The notes below the pieces were generated by a model. That model had not been told where the DNA came from and made no database searches. It was given only the letters and a program-made list of their open reading frames with translations. 64,000 nucleotides of DNA from Planctomycetota bacterium (GTDB lineage: Bacteria; Planctomycetota; UBA1135; JADKAF01). A program made the translations under genes and the position numbers. The stretch is from assembly GCA_016719295.1 (NCBI GenBank), contig JADKAF010000001.1, positions 248,001-312,000 on the forward strand, in the 5' to 3' direction. Below are positions 59,639 through 64,000 of the stretch, one piece after another (positions within the stretch are counted from its first letter, which is position 1; the number at the start of each line of letters is the position of its first letter).

Positions 59639-62203
59639 CTAGTTCTCGCTGCTCGATGCGCCGGCCGGATCGGTCGGCGGCTGCTTCGGCTCGAGCCCTT
59701 CCTCGTTCATCGGCACGATCTCGAAGGCGTCGCGCGGCAGAGTGGCTCCCGTGGCGTCGTTCTTCTGGAAGGTCGGATCGATGATCTTGAACTTCTTCTC
59801 GCCGATCACGTTGACCGCGTTCGCCTTGCGCAGATGGCTCAGCGCGCGGAGGTCCGTGAAGTCCTCGTCGCGGAGGATGTGCGGGGTCACGAAGAAGTAG
59901 AGCGTGGTCTTCGTCGCGGAGTCAGCGTTCGAAGCGAACAGCCAGCCGATGAGGGGCAGGTCGCCCAGGATCGGCATCGAGTTCTTCGTCATCGTGTCGT
60001 TGTCGATGGTGATGCCGCCGATCACCATCGTCGAGCCCGAGGGCAGGAAGACCTGCGTCTGCACCTGGCGCGTGATGCGCGGCGGGGGAACCTGCGCGTT
60101 CTCCTCGAAGGCGCCACTGAAGGTCGAGACCTGCAGCGAGACGTTGAGGCGCAGGTAGTGCTCCGACGAGATCGACGGCGAGATGTTGAGCGTGATGCCC
60201 GCGTCTTGGTAGCCGTTGAAGGTGACGGTGTTGCCGACGTTCGCCGACGCGGTCTGCGTCGTGGTCGGGAACTCGTCCTTCGACTCGATGGTCGCGTCCG
60301 AGTTGTTGTTCACCAGGATCGACGGCACCGAGAGGATGTTCGCGTCGCGGCGGGTCTTCAGAGCGTTGATCAGGAAGGGGATCGCGAAGTCATCCCCGTC
60401 GAGGATGCCGCCCGTCAGGCCCTGCAGCGTCGTGTTGATCGTACGCGTGTCCGGCAAGCCGTCGTTGTCGAGGTCGGTCAGCGTCGACAGGCCGAAGTTG
60501 TTGAAGCCGAAGGCCTCCTGCTCGCCGGCGCCCGGGATCTTCGCGGCGCCGAGCTCGACGGCCAGGTTGAAGTTGTTGGACGAGGTGAGCTCGACCAGCG
60601 CGCATTCGATGAGCACCTGGTCCTGGCGCTGGTCCAGCTGCTGGATCAAGCGCCGGATCTCGCTCATGCGCGTCTTCGATGCCGAGACCAGGAGCGAGTT
60701 CGACTGGATGTCGGCGACGACGACCGGGCGCTGCTCTCGCCGCTGCTGTCCGCCTTGCGTCGTCTGCGTCCGGTTCTGCTCCTGCGAGGCGTCGCTCAGG
60801 AACTCCTCGAGCACCTCTTGCATGTCCTCGGCGGAGACGTTCTTCAGCTCGAACACCTTGTAGTTCGATTGCAGCGTCGGCACCGGGATGTCGAGCTGCG
60901 CGATCATGTCGCGGATGTCCGGGATGACCTCGGGGAGCGCGCGGACGATGATCGAGTTCGTGCGCGAATCGACGGAGAAGCGGATCTCGGTCGCCGTGGA
61001 GCCGGCGGCCTGGGCCGCTTGCTGAGGCGAGCCCGGTCGGGGCGCCACGCGATCGAAGAAGGTGCTGAGCGTCGGCTCGATCTCATCGGCCGCAGCGTGC
61101 TCCAGCGGCACGATCACGATCTCCGGCTGGATGTCGAGCGGCGGCGTGTCGATCTCGCGCAGGAGCTGGAAGATCGAGTTCACCGTCGGGCCGAAGCCGA
61201 CGACCATCAGCGCGCGCTGCTCCGTCGCGTTCGTCCCGAGCGAAGCGAAGCCCTCGAGCGCCGCGTTCGAGAAGAAGCGGCTCAGCATCGTGGTCGCTTG
61301 CTGCGGCTCGACGTACTGCAGCGGGATGATCGTGACGACCAGCGAGGCCGGCCGGTTCGCGTACTGATCGATCTCCGTCGGCTTGATGTAGAAGATGCTG
61401 CTCTTCAGCGCCTGAAGACCTTCGCCTTGTAGGCGCACGATGCGGATCACCTGCAGCGGCTCCTTGCCGACCTCGACGCAGGCGAAGTTGTGCAGCTTCA
61501 GCAGGATCTGGAAGAAGTCGTAGAAGCGATCCGTGGGGACGCGCTTCGGTCCGAAGAGGACCACTTCTTCCTTGCGCAGCGCGTCTTCGTCGCCGCGCTC
61601 CGGAAGGTAGAAGTTCAGGCCCGTCACGCTGCGCGTGAAGAGCATGAGTTGGTAGAGATTGAGACGCTTCTTGTTCGTGCTCGGATCGTTCTCGGTCGGA
61701 AGGTCGATCGAGATGTGGTCGCCTTCGAAGCGGAGGCGGGTCTCGTCGTACGGCTCCTGCGAGCCCGAGCGCGCGCCGGACGAGCTGCCCGGCGCGTTGT
61801 TGCGCGCCGGCGGGCGCGCCTCTCCGTCCCCGCGCGCCGGCGGGTCCTGCTTCGGCGCGCCCTCGGGTTGCGCGGCGGGATTCGCTCCGCCGGGGTTGTC
61901 GCCGCCGGTCTTCGCCGGATCCTGGGTGCCGTCCGCGGGCTGCTCTCCGGCGGGGGGCGTCGCTCCACCCGGGGCAGGCTCCTGCGCGCCCGGCTGATCG
62001 CCCGACGCCGGTTGATCTCCGCCGCTCGGCTGCGGGGGAGGCGTCTCGGGATCCTGGCGGATCAGCGCGAGCTCTGCTTCGGCGGGCGCCGCAGCGAGGG
62101 CGTGCGGCAGCGCGGCGGTGAAGAGCAGAGCGCCGAGAGCGCCGACGCGCCCAGGACCGAAGAGCCTTCGAAGGATCGCGGTGGCGGTGGAGTTCGAGGT
62201 CAT
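59639..62203 (-). CDS. gspD: Type II secretion secretin GspD
   Basis: GspD forms the outer-membrane channel. The 854-residue product has a signal peptide ('ALGALLFTAALPHALAA'), a Pro/Gly/Ala/Gln-rich low-complexity stretch of about 90 residues, N-type domains with the repeated 'VIPLEHAAADEI'-like and 'YKVFELKNVSAEDMQEVLEE' segments, and the secretin core: 'DQVLIECALVELTSSNNFNL', 'ILSVPSILVNNNSDATIESK', 'TLNISPSISSEHYLRLNVSL', 'SGSTMVIGGITIDNDTMTKN' and 'PILGDLPLIGWLF'. The Pro-rich insert before the N domains is unusual. ATG at 62203 was chosen; a TTG three codons upstream is possible. It begins the operon behind a long leader of about 240 bases. Confidence 0.94.
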   Translation of the reverse strand: MTSNSTATAILRRLFGPGRVGALGALLFTAALPHALAAAPAEAELALIRQDPETPPPQPSGGDQPASGDQPGAQEPAPGGATPPAGEQPADGTQDPAKTGGDNPGGANPAAQPEGAPKQDPPARGDGEARPPARNNAPGSSSGARSGSQEPYDETRLRFEGDHISIDLPTENDPSTNKKRLNLYQLMLFTRSVTGLNFYLPERGDEDALRKEEVVLFGPKRVPTDRFYDFFQILLKLHNFACVEVGKEPLQVIRIVRLQGEGLQALKSSIFYIKPTEIDQYANRPASLVVTIIPLQYVEPQQATTMLSRFFSNAALEGFASLGTNATEQRALMVVGFGPTVNSIFQLLREIDTPPLDIQPEIVIVPLEHAAADEIEPTLSTFFDRVAPRPGSPQQAAQAAGSTATEIRFSVDSRTNSIIVRALPEVIPDIRDMIAQLDIPVPTLQSNYKVFELKNVSAEDMQEVLEEFLSDASQEQNRTQTTQGGQQRREQRPVVVADIQSNSLLVSASKTRMSEIRRLIQQLDQRQDQVLIECALVELTSSNNFNLAVELGAAKIPGAGEQEAFGFNNFGLSTLTDLDNDGLPDTRTINTTLQGLTGGILDGDDFAIPFLINALKTRRDANILSVPSILVNNNSDATIESKDEFPTTTQTASANVGNTVTFNGYQDAGITLNISPSISSEHYLRLNVSLQVSTFSGAFEENAQVPPPRITRQVQTQVFLPSGSTMVIGGITIDNDTMTKNSMPILGDLPLIGWLFASNADSATKTTLYFFVTPHILRDEDFTDLRALSHLRKANAVNVIGEKKFKIIDPTFQKNDATGATLPRDAFEIVPMNEEGLEPKQPPTDPAGASSSEN

Positions 62204-62246
62204 CGTGGCCAAGGATTCCGCTACGGTTGGGACGGAAACGAATGCG

Positions 62247-62266
62247 GGCGCCGCTCAAGCGGCGCC
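62247..62266 (-). other. Hairpin in the gspD leader
   Basis: GGCGCCGC-TTGA-GCGGCGCC on the minus strand forms a perfect 8-bp stem with a 4-base loop, all G/C, 44 bases upstream of the gspD start codon and well inside the predicted transcript. It could slow ribosome access, protect the RNA, or act in attenuation; no T-run follows. Confidence 0.6.
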
Positions 62267-62432
62267 GCGCACGCGGGCATCGCAAAGGGGACGGCCACGC
62301 GGCGTCGATCGCCACCTGGCACCCGCCCGACACCGTCGATCGATCCTGGTCCCTCGCGCTCCCCGCAGACCCACGGCAGCGCACCTAGGTCTTGGAGGAA
62401 CACGATCTTAGGTCAATCCGGCATCGGCACTG

Positions 62433-62466
62433 CCGAAAGCCCGGCCACTATAGGTAGGGCTTTCGG
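62433..62466. promoter_or_regulatory. Operator-like perfect dyad over the gspD promoter
   Basis: CCGAAAGCCC (62433-62442) and GGGCTTTCGG (62457-62466) are exact reverse complements separated by 14 bases. The gap contains the -10 box, one arm lies between -35 and -10 and the other just past the -10, near the start point. This is where a dimeric repressor would block RNA polymerase. No regulator gene is adjacent. Confidence 0.6.
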
Positions 62467-62475
62467 TGGTGTCAA
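62447..62475 (-). promoter_or_regulatory. Near-consensus sigma-70 promoter of the gspDEFGHIJ operon
   Basis: On the minus strand TTGACA (62475-62470, perfect) is followed after exactly 17 bases by TATAGT (62452-62447, five of six). This is the best promoter in the window. The start point would be near 62440, giving a leader of about 237 bases before the gspD ATG. Confidence 0.8.
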
Positions 62476-62704
62476 AACGACGACCGCGCCGAGAACTGCC
62501 ATTCCCGGGTCGGCGGCGGCCTATGACATCGCGAGGTCCACATTCTTCCCGCGCGGATCTCCGCGGGTTCGCCGCGGCCGAAGAAGAGCCGCGCTTGATC
62601 GAGAGGGGCAGGCTCCGGATCCTCTCGCGAACCGTGACCCCTCTTCCCCTTCCCTCGCCCGCGTTCGGGCCCAGCTCGCTCCCCTCGCCGCCGCGGGGGG
62701 CCGC

Positions 62705-64000
62705 GTGAGCGTCTCTCGCCGCCAGATCGGCGTAATCGCTGTCGTGGCCGCGGGGATCGCCGGGCTCATCGACGAGGTGGTCTGGGCCCGCGCCCTCGGA
62801 TTTCGCTTGGGGACCTCCACTCTCGCCTCGAGCTTGGTGGTCGGGCTCCTGGTCCTGGGTTGGGGCGCCGGCGCGCGCTGGTCGGGGCGCTCTCGGCGCG
62901 GCTTGCGCGTCGCGGCAGCAGGCCAAGGGGCCGCGGCGCTGGCATCGCTCGCGCTCACCGAGATCTCGCTCGCCTCCGCGGGCTGGCCCTCGCTGGTGCG
63001 CGACGGAATCCTGCTGCTCCTCGTGCTCGCCGGCGCATTCGCGATGGGGCTCGCCCTCCCGGCCTGGATCGCGCGCCACGAAGTCGGCGATCGGCGATCC
63101 GCGCTCGGCGGCTGGAACGGGTGGAGCTCTCTGGGCTCGACCGGCGGCGCGCTGCTCGCCGGCTTCGTGCTCTTGCCCCTCGGCGGGCTCCACCTCGCCG
63201 CCGCGGTGGCCGCGGCGCTGCATGCGCTGGCGGCGGCCTTGGCCTGGCGCGAAGCGGGTCCGGCTCCGGGATCGCCGCTGGCCGCCGCACCGGTGGGTGC
63301 GGCTCTCGTGGCCGCAGCCGAGAATGAGCTTCGCCCCGGCCCCGCGGCTTGGCTGGCGTTCCTCTCGGGCTTCGTCACCGTAGCGATGCAGGCCTTGGCG
63401 CTGCGCTGGCTCTTGCTCTGCTTCCTCGGCTTCAACCATGTCTTCGCTGCCGTCGGGGCGACGGGGCTGCTCTCCTATGCCGCGGGCTCCTTCCTCGGCG
63501 CCTGGCGCTTGCGTGGCGCCGGCGGCGCCGAACGCCGGGCTTCCTCGGCGCTCCTGCTCGCGGCGATCGGCTGCGGAGCCGCTCCCTTCCTCCTCGAGCT
63601 CGTCCCGGGAACCTCGGGATCTGCCGCGTTCTCTTCCTCGGCGCCCGCGTGGCGACAGCTCGCGGGCATTCTGCTTCACACGGCCGCTTTCCTGGCCCTG
63701 CCGGTCGCGGGCGCCGCGGCTTGGCTCACGCCGGCGAGCGCGGCACTCGGGGCTCATGCGGGCGCGCGCGCCGGCACGGCACTCTGGCTCGGCGGCGCGG
63801 GCGCCGCGCTCGCGCCGCTGGCGACCCATCTCGTGCTGGTGCCCGCGCTCGGAAGCCTGCGCACGGCTCTGCTCCTCGGCGCGTTGCTTGCAGCGAGCTC
63901 CGCGCTGCTCGTATCCGCCGGTCGCCCGCGTCGAGTCGCCGGCGTGGCGCTGGCGCTGACACTCGTCGCGCTGAGCTGCGTGCCCTCCGTGGCGAGCTCT
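62705..64000 (+). CDS. Fused MFS / spermidine-synthase-like membrane protein, N-terminal part
   Basis: The frame is open from a GTG at 62705 to the right edge (432 codons visible) and was read directly from the sequence. The N terminus 'GLIDEVVWARALGFRLGTST' followed by 'LASSLVVGLLVLGWGAGARW' matches the membrane half of proteins that join an MFS-like transporter to a spermidine synthase-like domain. Around twelve hydrophobic segments can be seen ('GILLLLVLAGAFAMGLALPA', 'GALLAGFVLLPLGGLHLAAA', 'FLSGFVTVAMQALALRWLLL'). The soluble synthase domain, if present, lies outside. Substrate unknown. It is divergent from gspD. Confidence 0.75.
   Translation, partial: MSVSRRQIGVIAVVAAGIAGLIDEVVWARALGFRLGTSTLASSLVVGLLVLGWGAGARWSGRSRRGLRVAAAGQGAAALASLALTEISLASAGWPSLVRDGILLLLVLAGAFAMGLALPAWIARHEVGDRRSALGGWNGWSSLGSTGGALLAGFVLLPLGGLHLAAAVAAALHALAAALAWREAGPAPGSPLAAAPVGAALVAAAENELRPGPAAWLAFLSGFVTVAMQALALRWLLLCFLGFNHVFAAVGATGLLSYAAGSFLGAWRLRGAGGAERRASSALLLAAIGCGAAPFLLELVPGTSGSAAFSSSAPAWRQLAGILLHTAAFLALPVAGAAAWLTPASAALGAHAGARAGTALWLGGAGAALAPLATHLVLVPALGSLRTALLLGALLAASSALLVSAGRPRRVAGVALALTLVALSCVPSVASS

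Noticed and set aside
62221..62403. A 60-codon upstream frame in the gspD leader.
   Set aside because: GTG start without a ribosome site, weak coding bias, and no similarity recognised; more likely leader RNA.

Overview
The window is 64 kb of very GC-rich DNA (roughly 70% by eye, not computed) with a strong G/C bias at third codon positions. It is densely packed with ordinary chromosomal genes. There are no rRNA or tRNA genes, no transposases, no phage genes and no CRISPR array that I can see. The best guess for the host is a deep-branching member of the Planctomycetota. The reasons are exported beta-helix and FG-GAP proteins with the C-terminal beta-sandwich typical of that group, a small membrane protein ending in an 'LTG...DPAAW..WW' motif, a TatA of planctomycete type, a ResB/CcsA cytochrome c system, a moxR-DUF58-transglutaminase operon and a short type II secretion operon. 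This placement is an inference from protein style, not from a marker gene.

Layout. 1-3.6 kb: N-terminal part of a SET-domain methyltransferase (running off the left edge), the RNA-binding protein Tex, and a lipoate-ligase family protein. 3.6-5.3 kb: a hairpin repeat array, then gcvT-gcvH (glycine cleavage, minus strand) behind a good promoter. 5.4-9.7 kb: DUF423 and VOC proteins, an exported beta-helix protein, and an ABC exporter pair. 9.9-15.2 kb (minus strand): ribH-nusB-ftsY, an O-antigen-ligase-like membrane protein with a TPR-like tail, and a small unknown. 15.3-19.7 kb: an FG-GAP propeller protein, a thermonuclease coupled to a 43-residue basic protein, and a membrane zinc-ribbon protein that appears to carry a +1 frameshift. 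19.9-24.5 kb: moxR-DUF58-transglutaminase. 24.5-33.2 kb: an acyltransferase, a frameshifted glycogen phosphorylase, an exported zinc metalloprotease, an aldo/keto reductase, a HAD hydrolase and SurE.

33.2-38.2 kb (minus strand): a lipoprotein, a 967-residue membrane-anchored protein with many carboxypeptidase-regulatory-like domains, and dCTP deaminase. 38.2-43.1 kb: sucC-sucD, a small membrane protein, tatA, and one open frame joining a MobA domain to a polyprenyl diphosphate synthase domain. 43.1-48.1 kb: a giant ResB and CcsA for cytochrome c maturation. 48.2-53.6 kb: folD, a rhomboid protease, a large exported unknown and serS. 53.6-62.2 kb (minus strand): gspD-E-F-G-H-I-J of a type II secretion system behind a near-consensus promoter whose -10 box sits inside a perfect dyad. 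62.7-64 kb: a spermidine-synthase-like membrane protein running off the right edge.

How the genes fit together. GcvT and GcvH work with the neighbouring lipoate-ligase-type protein, which could lipoylate GcvH; gcvP is not here. SucCD, ResB-CcsA and the prenyl synthase (quinone side chains) serve respiration. Tat and type II secretion could together export the many signal-peptide proteins in the window. No unmistakable new defence or mobile system was found. The points most worth checking are the compensating hairpin repeats, the MobA-prenyl synthase fusion, the two frameshifts and the operator-like promoter of the secretion operon.
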